DNA of 64,000 nucleotides from Apium graveolens (taxonomy: Eukaryota; Streptophyta; Magnoliopsida; Apiales; Apiaceae): assembly GCF_009905375.1 (NCBI RefSeq), contig NC_133652.1, positions 16,914,850 to 16,978,849 of the forward strand, in the 5' to 3' direction. This document shows positions 34,174 to 45,277 of this stretch, piece by piece. Positions within the stretch are counted from its first letter, which is position 1, and every line of letters begins with the position of its first letter. A program made the position numbers and the translations under genes. The notes beneath the pieces were generated by a model, which did not search any database, was not told the origin of the DNA, and was given only the letters and a program-made list of their open reading frames with translations.

Positions 34174-34472
34174 GAGTAAAGTGTACTTTGTGTACTTACA
34201 CTTAGGCTGTCAGACCACTTAGGATACTGACATTCAAAAACCACCACTTAAAATACTGAAATACTAAAATACTTACACGTTGTCCCTTTCCGTCAATTCT
34301 GTCTAACTCCGTTAGTTTGAGCAGGGGTATTTCAGTCATTTCCTGGGTTGGGCTCTATAACGGGGTTAAAACACATCTTTGATGTCTGCACTTTGCCCCA
34401 ATTTCATTTCTATCCCGCTTAATTAGAAAAAGATGTTCCATTTCCTCCCGCCCAAATTGGTAAGGCGTCGCT

Positions 34473-37400
34473 GCAATGGTGTGGTACGTGAGAGATCGCA
34501 AAAATGCAGATATATATCATCCTGATGAGGGACCGGATTATGGAGGTAATTATCCCCAATTTGAGTTAGGATTTATACTTATGTTTATGGTTTTATAATG
34601 ATCCATTTGATATTTTTCGAGACAGATACTGAGGGTTTTGAAAGTGATCAGTAGATTATATTCTTGTAAAGCTAATATCTGTCAGTTAAATACTTTGTTA
34701 CGAGTTCAATTGTTTATGTATTGTGGTTCCTGTGTGCTTTCATGATCGTAGCTTTAAACTAATGTTTGGTGGTCCCTTGTGTTATATTCTGTCTACACTA
34801 TATTTTATGTGTATAGTAAAGTCAATTTTAATTTTTAGGGTTTCTGTAATTTTGTCTAGGTTTATTTTTAGGGTTTCTGTAATTTGGTCTAGGTTTATCA
34901 TCTCATTATGTTTCTTGAGTCTTTGTAATTTGTATGCAGAATATCCTGAACTTTTTAGTATCAAACTACACCATGGTGGTAAATTTGCCCTTAGGCCTAA
35001 GTGGTATGTTGATGGAGTATTTGATTATATTGACTTGTGTGATGTGGACACCATGAGTATGATTGAGTTAAACAGTATGTTGAAAGAATATGGTAACCTA
35101 GGAGGTCATCTGTATTAATTCAAGCTACCTAAGAATGGAATGGAGAGGTCTTTGTGGCCATTTGAAACTGATTCAGATGTCATGGACATGCCAATGATGC
35201 TTCCTACAGACAGACTAATATATGTGTATGCAGTGACTCTTAATCCCTTAGTTGCAGTAGTTGATGGACAACCTACCCAGGAGTTTGCACCTTCACAAGA
35301 AGTGGACCTTGACTTTGTTGATCCTATTTGTGAACTTGACCACACATGCCAAATGATTTGCCTAGAAGACATGGTTATAGATTTAAGTGATAATGATAAT
35401 CAAAATGTAGAAGGTGATGTTGATACCAAAAATGCAAGATGTGAGGTTGAGTGTATTGTAGAAAGTGACGTGGATAGTGATGAGAACTACATTCCAGAAA
35501 AGGTTCAAGATGAGTTAAGTGACTACAGTTTTCACTCAGATTCATCCAACCTTGATAGCACTGATGAGGAAGTATGTTACTATAAGGCTGAAAGACAGAC
35601 TAAGAGCAAAGAAAAATCCAAGGCCAAAGATATAGTGGATGAGAAGGAAAAAGACACAGGAAAGAAAGAAGACAAAGCTACAAAGAAGAACAATGATGAA
35701 GATACAAGCAAGGAAAAACAGATATCCCATCCGAAGAAGAAGGGTATGCATCTGATGTCTCTAGCCACTATGCAAAAAGTGATGAAGAAAGGATGGCTTG
35801 TAACAACAGTGATGATGAAGAGATTTCTTATCCATTCTTTAACTTCCAAACAGATATGAAAGAACCAAAGTTTGTGCTTGGAATGTTATTTCCAACTTCA
35901 AGAATATTTAGAGAAGTAGTGAAAAAGCAGGCTATAGTAGAGAAGAGACATATAAAACAATGTAGAAACTATGAAAGCAGAGTGAAGTTCATATGTGAAG
36001 GTAACTGTCCACGGAAGGTTTATGCCAACAAGATGCAAAGGACTGACATTTATCACATAATGGTTTACAATCCTAGTCATACTTGTACTCAAACATTTTA
36101 TCAAAAACAAATAAATTCAAGATGGATTGCTAAGTACTATGAGGATGGCATAAGGATGAATCCCACATGGCCTTTAGGGTCATTTCTGCAGAAGGTTGTC
36201 AATGTTTGGAATTATCATGTCTCAATATATGCAATTGCTAGAGCCAAGAAGAAAGCACCGCAGGACATCAATGGCAAACATGTCGATCAATATGGTAAAG
36301 TATGAGAATATGGTAATGAGCTGTTACATGTTATGTATGATTCCACTATACTTGTCATGACAGAGGACCAGGAATTGAAGGATGGCAGGAAAATATTTAG
36401 GATATTTTACATCTGTTTAGGGCCACTTAAGAAAGGATTTAAAGCTGGTTGTAGACCTCTAATTAGACTTGATGGGTGCCACTTGAAAGGGCCTTATGGG
36501 GGTCAGTTGCTAGAAGCAATTGGATGTAATACCAATGATGGCATGTGTCCCCTGGCCAGGGCAGTTGTTGAGGCAGAAAATAATGATAGCTGGAAATGGT
36601 TTTTAAACAATGTAAAAGCAGATTTAAATATTGAGAATAATGGTGGTTGGACATTCTTGAGTGACAGGCAAAAGGTACTCCTCTACTTATAAATATGTGT
36701 TTACATTATTATGCTATATCAGTGATATTGAGTTATGTTAATATCTGCTTAAATTTATAACCATAATGTAGGGGCTGATCAATGCTTTGGAAGCTGTATT
36801 CCCCAATGCAGAGCACATATTTTGTGTCATGCATTTATATAGGAATATGTGGAAAGACCATAAAGGAATAGGGGTCAAAATGTGTTTTTGGTTGACATCT
36901 TGGGCCACAATAGGCCTACACATTCAATAAGCACATGGATCAATTGAAGAAGGTACAAAAGCATATGATTTTTAAAGTGCATCATTACTTAAACCAGTTA
37001 TATTGCATTTAAACCATTTAAAAATATTGCATCATTACTTAAGTATTAGTATGACTTATACAATTATCAAAGAAATGTTACAAGTGGCTCAATGAGAAGC
37101 CAAGAACACAATGGGCCCAGAGTTCATTTAGAGACATCTGCAAGGGTGATATCTTTGTAAATAACCATTGTGAGTTATTTAACAGTAGCATAAGAAAATA
37201 TAGAGATCTCCCTATCATTTCAATGCTTAAGGCCATTCACAAAGATGTGATGAGGAGTATACAGAAAAGAAGGGATAAAATGAAAAACAGATATGCTCTA
37301 AACCCTATATGTCCTAATGTTATGAGAAGACTACACAAGTAAGTGTCTCTTACTTATTAACAACCCATTTTACATCTGTTTAGTCAGTATTTCTTATGCT

Positions 37401-38159
37401 ATCACATTTCTTCATGCTTGTTACAGTATAGATATGTTCCATGAATGCTACCAATTCATTGTTGAACCAATCTATGGTGAGGAGGAATTGAAGGAGACTG
37501 CATACCCCAAGCCTCTTCCACCAGAGGTTAGACCTCAAACAGGTAGGCCCAAAAAAGAAGAGGAACAAGGCTTTTGATGATGTGGGTTCTGATCCAACAA
37601 GATTGAAAAGACAAAATACCAAGGTTAAATGTAAATATTGCACTGAGTATGGACATAACATAAGAACATGCCAGGCAAAGGTTAGATACTGATGTACTAG
37701 GTTGGTCATGACATCATCTGCAACTTTTATGTCTTTAACTAACAAGATTGTTTTCATCATACAGAATTCTGACATAGCTAATGGATGTGAGAAAGTTGTG
37801 AATATTAGGAAGAAGTACAAAAAAAAACTGCAGCTGAGACAGATGCAACTGTTGAGGAAGAAGCAAACCCTTCAGGTCATCAAGATCAACATCCAACTGT
37901 GATAAATGAGGTGCAAGACTTGATACATCCAACTGACATTGTGGCGCCAAATAGTGATCCAAGTGCACATGTTGAGGGTAGCCAATGTGGAATCGTCAAA
38001 GCAAAGAAACCAGATGCCAAGGTGAAGAACACAATATTTAGAATTCATCCCAATGCAGGCAACAACAAAAACAAGGTGACCACTAACAGGGAAAATATCC
38101 AGGAAAGAAGAAGAGAAATGCAGGCCAAATTGAAAGAAAATCCAGTTTGGAAAATTTAG
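34473..38159 (+). pseudogene. mudrA-like transposase gene, degenerate
   Basis: Segments in order: a short first exon (MVWYVRDRKNAD, 34482 on); after an intron ending at 34939, the PB1-like N-terminal domain (FSIKLHHGGKFALRPKWYVDG) to a TAA at 35116; an acidic then Lys-rich linker (35140-35730); a frame change near 35730; the MuDR N-terminal domain (35793-36302) to a TGA at 36303; and the MULE DDE domain with LIRLDGCHLKGPYGGQLL and the VEAENNDSWKWF block, an intron 36675-36771, then INALEAVFPNAEHIFCVMHL. The WLNEKPRTQW helix region (37065-37340) follows. A CCHC knuckle CKYCTEYGHNIRTC is near 37631, after which an acidic tail ends at 38159. The SWIM finger (CxCxnCxH) expected between the helices and the knuckle is missing. 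With stops, a shift and this loss it cannot be active. Confidence 0.85.
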
Positions 38160-38796
38160 CTATTATTTTGGAAGATTTCTTGTCCGGAACTTATTATTTT
38201 GGTTATGAACCATTGCAGGTATTATGTGAATCCAAAATCTTAAATTATGAAGCCTTATAGGCCCTTGTCGTATGACCGCTATTTGATTTAGATTTATGAA
38301 CCTTGTGGTCACTATTTTTGTTTTCGTTTGGCCGCTTCTAGGGTAAAAACATTATGATTATGAAGCCTTCTAGATTTATGACGTTATTAATGGTTGTGTT
38401 TAATACTTATGCAAGCTTGTCGCTATTTTATATTGTGATAGCTAATTTATGCAAGAATTTATATTTAACACATTCATAACATAACCATAAAATACAAGTC
38501 TAATTCTTCAGTACTAGGATGCCAATCAATAGTAAAACAAACACTTACAAACAAACCTTCAAATCGTAGCAACAAGGCAAAGTATAGATTTCAAGTAAAC
38601 AAAAGAAAACAAGCCAAAAGGCATAGTACAGATATATGCCTATGCCTAATCCATACTTAACAAAACAACCAACAAAGCTCCAGGGTGAAAGGCCGTCGCC
38701 GTCCTTAATTTCACCAACACTGTCATCATGCATCTTATACACAACCAAGTTCATCATTGGGGAGACAAGGGAAAATATTCCAACTACTGTAGCCTG

Positions 38797-39078
38797 CTAC
38801 TTCTTCTTTACATGCCTTTCTGTGTATCGCGTTAGCTTCATCCTCCACTTCACCTCCCTCTCCAAAGCACTTTCCTGCAACTCCTTGATGATCTCCATGG
38901 TACGGGGTCCCATAGGCTCTTCATCCACCCAAACATGGTAGCCACATCTATTGTTCCAAAAAGTCCTAAAGCGCCTTCCCGTATTAGGACCAAACCATTG
39001 CGTCTTCTTAACACTCATCTGATCACGGAAACAAGCAAGATCCAAGATATCATCTATGTCAGCATCAGATCGAGCCAT
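38797..39078 (-). CDS. GRF zinc-finger-like protein of the Mutator element
   Basis: A 93-residue ORF on the minus strand, starting 109 bases inside the right TIR and convergent with the transposase. The block GPNTGRRFRTFWNNRCGYHVWVDEE, given here as its GRRF and CGYHVWVD parts, has the spacing of a GRF-type zinc finger (NPGRRF..C....CGYF.WVDE), followed by a Lys/Glu-rich helix. Some zinc-binding Cys are absent (one is replaced near Phe), so the finger is probably degenerate. Position and orientation recall mudrB of maize MuDR, though the proteins are unrelated. It could be transcribed from the right TIR. Function unknown. Confidence 0.6.
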   Translation of the reverse strand: MARSDADIDDILDLACFRDQMSVKKTQWFGPNTGRRFRTFWNNRCGYHVWVDEEPMGPRTMEIIKELQESALEREVKWRMKLTRYTERHVKKK

Positions 39079-39343
39079 TTTGTGCTTGGGTAAGTTGATT
39101 TTGTGCTAGGGCTCAATTGGAGATAATTAGGGAAAAAAGAACTGTATATATAGCCCATATATCCGTTATAAATTGTTCTGACAAATATACCCCTGCTCAA
39201 ACTAACAGAGTTAGACAGAATTGACGGAAAGAGGCAATGTGTAAGTATTTTAGTTTTTCAGAATTTCAAGTGGTGGTTTTTGAATGTCAGTATCCCAAGT
39301 GGTCTGACAGCCTAAGTGTAAGTCCACAAAGTGCACTTTACTC

Positions 39344-40024
39344 AAGAGAATAGAGAGTTCTTTGAACCATGACATAGAATTGTTCTGCCATTTGGATGCA
39401 CTTGGATGAACCTGTTGGAACATTGTGATTGTCATTTGAACAACTGTAGAGCAAAAAAATTTATGGAGAAGATAGCAAAGCTAGCTAGTAGTTATAACAT
39501 AAATACATAAGAGATAACAATTCTATAGTTAGAAATCATACTTAGGTACGGAAGAATACACACACACACACACACTATTTAAACTGAATAGTGTGTGTGT
39601 ATTAGTAAACAAGTAGGCATATCAATAAACAAGTAGAATCGGTAAACAAGTAGAATTTTTACCTTAAGATATGAAATCCACACATTTCTTGGGGCAGTAA
39701 CAACATTATGTTCAGAGTCCCATCCAAAACCCGAGCCGTTTGATCCATATCGAATTCATAAACAGCAGTAAAATCTTTTTTTAGCATCTTGATTCAAGAC
39801 TCTATATGGGGCTTTCCCTTCAAGCCTGAATCAGGGAGTTTGGTCTGTAATGCAGTCTCCAGAAATGTCAAATAGCCAGGTTTAAACCCATTGTCTGCTT
39901 TAAAATTTCCAGTGTTCACAAGTTTAGACAAAGTTTCGACTAATTTTCCATCTTCGAAGTCTGTCCACTTCCTTTTATTTTTTCCGGCACCTCTTCCAAC
40001 AGATGTAGTCGGTTCCAATTCCAT
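39344..40024 (-). pseudogene. N-terminal part of the Myb/SANT-like gene (other half of 33726-34173)
   Basis: The first exon-like ORF, 40024 to 39794, encodes NKRKWTDFEDGKLVETLSKL then NGFKPGYL and KGKPHIES, the Myb/SANT-like (Myb_DNA-bind_3) domain that binds DNA. A second piece near 39730-39660 gives GFGWDSEHNVV, and a third, 39435-39344, gives HPSASKWQNNSMSWFKELSI, both continuing the domain in order. The Mutator element begins after this. The pieces are separated by intron-like sequence, but a stop follows PHIES, so exon joins are not proven. Confidence 0.75.
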
Positions 40025-40238
40025 ATCATATACCTGGATAACTTGACATTTACAGATTCAAAAAAAGTGCAGCATACAGGTAATGAGACATAAACGTTCT
40101 TTTATTTAACTGATTCAGTAAATGTACTCCTTAATACAAGATAACATAAATCAAAAATAAAACAAAATAGTGGCTTAAAAATACTCATTTTCATGTGTTT
40201 CTTAATTGTTAGAACCTCTCCACTCACTAAAAAGAGTT

Positions 40239-40809
40239 TCATCCATGTGATCTAAAATCTGTCCACTCGTGGGTTGTGCCAATGCTTGTAATATGCTCTT
40301 CAAGCACCTCTTGTTCCATCTCTTCATCGTCAAAGTCAAATTCACACGGAACTAGTGCCATTTCAGTTCTAATATAATTGTGCAAGAGACAACATGCTAA
40401 AATAATTTGACTTTGAATCTTTGGAGAGTAGAATGTTGGGCTTCTCATAATTGCCCATCTCTTTTTTAAAATACTAAAAGTGCGCTCAACCACATTTCTC
40501 GCCATTGAATGCCTCATGTTAAAATACTCTCTTGCACTTGTTGGTTGATGCCCGTCTTTCCAATCACTCAAATGATACTTTTATCCTCCAAGGGGCTAAA
40601 AATCCCTCTCCATTGGTATACTCCGCATCAACTAAGTATTATGTACCTTTATATTAGATAAATTCAGCATTTATATAATGGTTAAAAAACAATCAGAAAA
40701 ATATGAATCATATTCTTTTACCCTTTGGAACTATTAGTCCATTTTTCCTTGACAAAACATACTTCAAAACCCTTCCATCAGCGGCTGACCCTTCCCATCC
40801 GGTTAATAC
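40239..40809 (-). pseudogene. PIF/Harbinger DDE transposase, C-terminal part, truncated by a retroelement
   Basis: From the right: 40809-40722 encodes LTGWEGSAADGRVLKYVLS, the segment with the second catalytic Asp; then an intron-like gap; then YLVDAEYTNGEGFLAPW (about 40640-40590), the strand leading to the last acidic residue; after a one-base shift near 40585, YHLSDWKDG, REYFNMRHSMARNVVERTF and KKRWAIMRSPTFY to CCLLHNYIRTEM. These are Harbinger nuclease hallmarks, with E of VVERTF the third acidic residue. The upstream half should lie beyond the chromovirus array. Frameshift and truncation make it inactive. Confidence 0.85.
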
Positions 40810-43800
40810 TGTAATAACTCGAATTTTTGAGACCTTGTAAAACGTTTAATGAATAGTAACCCTGACAGACGGGAAAACTTTTGAGCCCACACTATGTAGT
40901 GCATGAGAAAATGAGTTTCGGAATTGATACTACGATTATACGTACCAAATGAGTGTATGTAAACACTATTAGTTTTCGAAGAAAATGAACTTTGAAAAAC
41001 GACCGTATTTACGACTTATCGAGGATTACGGGAATCACAATATAATTACGAGATTAAAATCCTACGGATTTATATTCAAGTAGGATAAATAAAAATATAG
41101 GGAATAGATACGAAAGGAATTACATCGCGAACCAATTACGAGTAAGTATTACGGAGAACGTTTAAGTAACTGAGCGAACGCGTAAACGATTAAATAAACG
41201 TAACGCACTAACTAAACCATGGTAAGGAAGTAACCATGGTTACTTCATCAAATAGTGAGCTAACCATAGGATGACCAAGCTAGCTAGCAAATAGTGTGCT
41301 AAGGAAGATAACCTTGTAGTTAGCTTGTAAGCTAGCAAGCTACAAAGATATGTCCATGGATTTGGCAACAAAGAATAAACCTAGAATCCTATACTAGGAA
41401 GAATAAAATCAAGTTTTAAGATATCAAGTCACCTTCCAAGAAGCAACCTATCCAAAGCATCCAAGAGAAGCAACCAAGTAGTATAAATACCCCCCATTCC
41501 CAAGCTTCCATTCGGCCCTATTAAAGAAAATGAGGAATTCAAATTCCAAACTCCAAGTTCAAGCTCTTGTAAAATCACCCAATTAATTACCAAACCTCCT
41601 AGCAACTAAACTAAGGTAATAAAATTCTTTCATCTCTTTTTATCAAGGTTTGATGGGTGGAATAAATTCAAGAAACTCACTAGTGAATAGTGTGAATAGT
41701 AACCTCTCTTTGGTTTCTTGATTTCAATGGTGGTTTTAGGTTCTAAAAATCATACCAAGTACTTCCAAGCCTCCACCATCCTCAAGAACACACCTCAATA
41801 TTTCAAGAAAGGTAAAAATATTTGGCCCAACTTTATTTAAGGTTCATTTTTAAGATCCATTTAGTATGTGGTGGTAAACCTAGCTTACTAAGTAGTATTG
41901 ATGAAATTTGGTGTTTAAGTTAAGTAGATTAAAGTTGGTTGTTGTTGCCTCAATAACATGATGTTCTTGAGAGGAGTTTGTGTGTTGATGATGATATGAT
42001 GATTGTTGGTGGTTGTGTTGATAGTTAGGGCATAAACAAAACCCCGATCGTAAACGTAACTTCGTTAAAACCAACAAATCGTAACTTTAAGTTTCTGCAG
42101 AAAGTCCCGAAGTTGTAAACTGTAGATTCTTGAAAAATAACCTTTGTTTAAGATATAAAATATTATAAGTATTGTTTAGGCGCTTGAATCGCTTGATTCC
42201 GAATTACTGATCAAAACTTATGGTCGTTTTAGTAAAAGTGATTTACGCGACAAAAAACTTCAACGAATTACGAACTTTGAAAATATAAAGGATAGATTTA
42301 AAAGTGTTCATAAATTATGAAATTTTTACAGAGAGTAACATATTGAGTTTCCTCACTGTCATAAAAATTTCACGTAAAAATTATGATTTCTCAATTTTAT
42401 AAAAATGTTGAAGCCGAGACCGCGCGAGTAGAAACCGAAAGAATCCTTAAGCGGAGCCGACGACGATAATGAGAATGAACCCAATATACTTAGGAAAATG
42501 AAGTGACCATAATGTGAATATGAACTAAAGGAATGTTAAGGGTAGTATGAGTTGAGAGGGTGCATAATAAGTAGCGCATGAGTGCGAGTTGCCGTAAATT
42601 AGAACGGAACCTAACGAAATGAAAGGTGTTTATGGTTATAGATTTCCGAGCGGAACCTAGAGCATCCTCCACCTCGAGATACCCAGGCAAGTTTACTAAC
42701 CCAACTCCATTTTTACTGTTGTGTTGTGAAAGGATTGTTTTACTATCATCGCTTAAATACCATGTTTGCCATGATACGTAGTTGTTGAATTTTCGCATAA
42801 TGTAGCGATATTGTACGATAAGTATATATCGTGAAATATTTATTTCGCTTTAAGCATGACGTATTATATAAGACCGAGAATCGGTCGGGATTTAAGATAA
42901 AACCCAGGAATTATTCCGGAGATATTATAGGACGGGTATAAGTCCATAGTAGTATATTTTAAAGGGACTCATCGTCCATTTACGAAACATTAAAACACCT
43001 CGAACTTTTATTAAAATGATTTTTCCAACGATCATATTCCCTCAACTATATTTTATTGTTCGGATAATAAATATTATTTACGTATTCCTTTATTATGGGA
43101 GTAGTATACTCCAACGTTTATTTATTTCAACCCCGATTAATCATTATAGATTATTAATTATGTAGACACAAACTAGTTGAGGAATATTATTTTAAATAAA
43201 TCTTTTAGAGAGTAAACTCATTCGAGGTATGATTAATATCAATTATCATTTAATTATTTATAGACTATTATTTATTTAATTATTATTTATTAAAGGGTTT
43301 TTTATTGATTTAAAAATCATTGATCCTGATATAAAACATACTTTCTGATTTAGGAGTATCATTCGAATAATTTCAGATCGTCGGTGAATATTATCCCGAC
43401 TTATTAATTTTTTGAATATAGTTTCAAGGAGAAACTTTTCCCCCTTATTGATTATCTGTTGACAACGGTCAACTCACATCCTTAGTACTTCCTCCGAAAC
43501 TTTCGGAAGTACATATATACATATATATACAGTAAAGCTATGCCTATCAACAAGCAAAACGCTTGGAGGAACTTCGATGTGGTTCGGGTTCTCGAGACAT
43601 GATAGGATTTCCTAAAGGACAAGGGAGGGGTAGAATCCAAGTACTTCGTGTATTGGATAGGCTACTGGTACCGTAGGAGACGGTACAATATGTAACTATG
43701 GACCTGCGAAGTGTGTGTATACCCGAAATGAGGACACATAGCCCGTATGCGGCAAGAGTGATACCAGAGAGATGACGGTTTCGTCCTTCTACTAGTAGAA

Positions 43801-44535
43801 AATGTTACTATTTCCGTAGTACGACTGATCATCATATGCGGTGCTCCAGTGAATGTCCTATTTCTTCCAATTGGAATTGAGATGCAATACCGTAACCCAA
43901 GCCTAGGTGCTGGGATTACAATTAAGGTATTCACAGGTTATTAACACCCCCTTATTGAATTGTTTTCATAAACATGTGTGTATCACCAAGAAAAACTATT
44001 TTCAAATAAAACAGAAATATGATATATGATGTTATCATACAGTCATTTCCATACTATACATTATTATGCTAGGCATTATAGCTCACACTTGTTTTCTTAA
44101 ATTGACACAACACAACAGTGAATCAACATGCCTGCCATAAGAACCACATCCAGGAAACGGGTAGGAAATGGCCAGCTGTTCCGTAGATTGTTTGGTGACG
44201 TACCACAGTTAGTCGGAATAAGCTGGATTAGTTTTCAGTTGTTTATAGTTCGGCTTATTTATAAGTATGATTCATGTAAGGTAAGAAACAAGAAACGTAT
44301 ATTTGGCCGGCGGACTAATCTTACCTAAAGGTCACTCCCCGATAAGACTAATGATATTTGGGTTGTAATAAAATTACTCTAGTTATGATGGTTCGTTTCC
44401 AAGACAATAACCTGTAATTGTGTGTGATTAGTGTGGGGTCATGAAGTGTGAGTATTTATATATTGTAGTGCGAGTTGTGTGAGTTTAGATGACGTGGCTT
44501 CCGAGACTCCTGACCTCGGGTTTTGGGGCGCCACA
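40810..44535 (+). repeat. LTR 1 of the chromovirus array (3,726 bp)
   Basis: Runs from TGTAATAACTCG to GGGGCGCCACA, followed four bases later by the primer binding site. A perfect TATAAATA at 41482-41489 marks the promoter; transcripts would start about 30 bases downstream. It directly abuts the broken Harbinger transposase. Only short chance ORFs are inside. Confidence 0.92.
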
Positions 44536-44539
44536 GAAA

Positions 44540-44552
44540 TGGTATCAGAGCC
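44540..44552 (+). other. primer binding site, internal region 1
   Basis: TGGTATCAGAGCC is complementary to the 3' end of plant initiator tRNA-Met, which primes minus-strand DNA synthesis. Confidence 0.9.
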
Positions 44553-44682
44553 TTAGGTTATCAAATCTTGGAAACGATAGGATATTAAATACGTAGACAT
44601 AAGAATAATAAAATAATCAATTAGAGCTCAAGTCGAGTTCATCGTCGGGCTACAGGGGTAGTCTTGATTGTTTTACCCTCAA

Positions 44683-45222
44683 GGGAATTCCAACTCTAAG
44701 TTACTAACACCTTGCCTATCGTGTCAGGTACCAGTGGAGCCTAGGAGGGAGGTTGATCCTGTTGATGATGTCATAATTCCTGACCGTGACCCTATTCCCG
44801 AGCCAGAGAACCCACCCATTGATGATTCAGACAATGACCCTACTGAGGATGTCCTAGAGGAGGAGACTGAGCTTCCTGTCCCCGTAGCTAATGGCGTAGT
44901 ATGGAGAGATGTAGAGATGTACCCTCACCAGGCTATTCGCTCTCCTACACCACCCCCAGGGATCCAGAGCCTTATGTCCTATACTGATGACGATGATGAG
45001 GAGGCGATACATGCACAGTTCCATGAGGTCCATAACATATCCTCTAGTGACCCAGTTTCACCTCTACCACCACCGGCGACCATGAATTTAGCCGTACATG
45101 ACTGGATAGTGGATCAGCTTAACTCTGAGATCACTGCGGCATCAGCTCGCATTGCGGAGTTACGCCAGGCACTGACAGCTGAGAGAGCCACCCGACTAAA
45201 TAACATGCTTACATATGAATAA
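44683..45222 (+). pseudogene. extra ORF upstream of gag, internal region 1, fused by a deletion
   Basis: An open frame between primer site and gag. It is Pro/Asp/Glu-rich at first (VPVEPRREVDPVDD, EEETELPVPVANG), then has a conserved core (VWRDVEMYPHQAIRSPTPP) and a helical, coiled-coil-like end (QLNSEITAASARIAELRQAL). Relative to the second copy, 474 bp are missing right after ERATRL, so the last residues and stop are accidental. Start codon unclear. No known domain; not gag, pro or pol. Confidence 0.6.
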
Positions 45223-45277
45223 AATAACCCAACTGTTATAATTATGATTATGTTGACCATTTTTCATTATCAGGACA

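Larger units (their letters stand above)
34174..39343. mobile_element. Mutator-like element with 157-bp TIRs and two coding units
   Basis: Left TIR 34174-34330 and right TIR 39187-39343 are inverted copies with few mismatches, both beginning GAGTAAAGTG and ending before ATACCCCTGC. The flanking 9-mers are AAGATAATA (34165-34173) and AAGAGAATA (39344-39352), a 9-bp target duplication with one mismatch, as expected for Mutator. Inside are a mudrA-type transposase on the plus strand and a small GRF-finger-like ORF on the minus strand, converging toward the middle. Total 5,170 bp. Inserted in a Myb/SANT-like gene. Confidence 0.92.

Noticed and set aside
35542..35849. Hydrophobic minus-strand ORFs
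   Set aside because: Reverse of the Lys/Glu-rich linker of the Mutator transposase; hydrophobicity is an artefact of the opposite strand.
37380..37820. A 146-codon minus-strand ORF in the Mutator element
   Set aside because: Overlaps real transposase coding on the plus strand and has no recognised similarity.
41217..41345. CCATGG and GCTAGC repeats in LTR 1 as a regulatory array
   Set aside because: Short palindromic words repeated in all LTRs, without enough regularity to claim a function.
42490..42798. A 102-codon minus-strand ORF in LTR 1, repeated in LTR 3 (62910-63218)
   Set aside because: It is conserved only because the LTRs are copies; LTR 2 breaks it, composition is not protein-like and no family is recognised.
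43662..43934. A 90-codon minus-strand ORF near the end of LTR 1
   Set aside because: Chance frame in an LTR; shifted in LTR 2.
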